Of a stretch of 7,494 nt of DNA, positions 5,474 through 7,494 are shown in pieces. The number at the start of each line of letters is the position of its first letter. Position 1 is the stretch's first letter. A program made the position numbers and the translations under genes. The stretch covers positions 1-7,494 of the forward strand of contig SHYF01000078.1 in the NCBI GenBank assembly GCA_009692985.1. Direction: 5' to 3'. Source of the DNA: Dehalococcoidia bacterium (GTDB lineage Bacteria > Chloroflexota > Dehalococcoidia > Lucifugimonadales > SHYF01). The notes below the pieces were generated by a model. It saw only the letters and a list, made by a program, of their open reading frames with translations. It ran no database searches and was not told the DNA's origin.

Positions 5474-7494
<2,021 letters not shown>

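Overview
The window is ordinary-looking bacterial DNA of moderately high GC. It has dense genes on both strands, strong Shine-Dalgarno sites and a sigma-70-type promoter. No rRNA, tRNA, CRISPR array or transposase gene is visible. The lineage cannot be fixed from sequence alone. A threonyl-tRNA synthetase without a TGS domain, together with XdhC/MocA-type molybdenum-cofactor maturation genes, would fit Chloroflexota, but that is a weak guess.

Left third (1-2565, minus strand). Read in the direction of transcription: a frame-broken VOC/glyoxalase-like gene, then an intact xdhC (XdhC/CoxI family), then a roughly 100-bp cluster of G/C-rich hairpins, then an unannotated 40-residue single-helix membrane protein, then a MobA-like nucleotidyltransferase (MocA/CoxI-partner type) that runs off the left edge. 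XdhC and the MobA-like protein normally mature the molybdenum cofactor for xanthine dehydrogenase/CO dehydrogenase-type hydroxylases. The hydroxylase subunits themselves are not in the window.

Middle (2566-3026). No intact gene is present. The minus strand holds what looks like the decayed 3' half of a RelE/ParE-type toxin, with one stop and one frameshift. The plus strand holds a possible promoter and a structured leader for thrS. One hairpin in that leader runs into the thrS Shine-Dalgarno sequence.

Centre (3027-5161). thrS encodes a complete TGS-less ThrRS. A convergent pterin-4a-carbinolamine dehydratase gene follows, and the two share a single CTAG as their stop codons.

Right third (5162-7494). 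A near-consensus promoter, a leader of about 190 nt and the first 666 codons of gyrB. The gyrase B subunit is unusual. It has a Ser/Thr/Gly-rich insertion inside the Toprim domain, a Glu at the position of E. coli Asp426, and the beginning of an E. coli-like long C-terminal insertion. The window ends before the gene does.

I see no convincing wholly new system. The items most worth checking are the thrS leader, the small membrane ORF between the cofactor genes, the hairpin cluster, the frame-broken VOC gene and the unusual GyrB.
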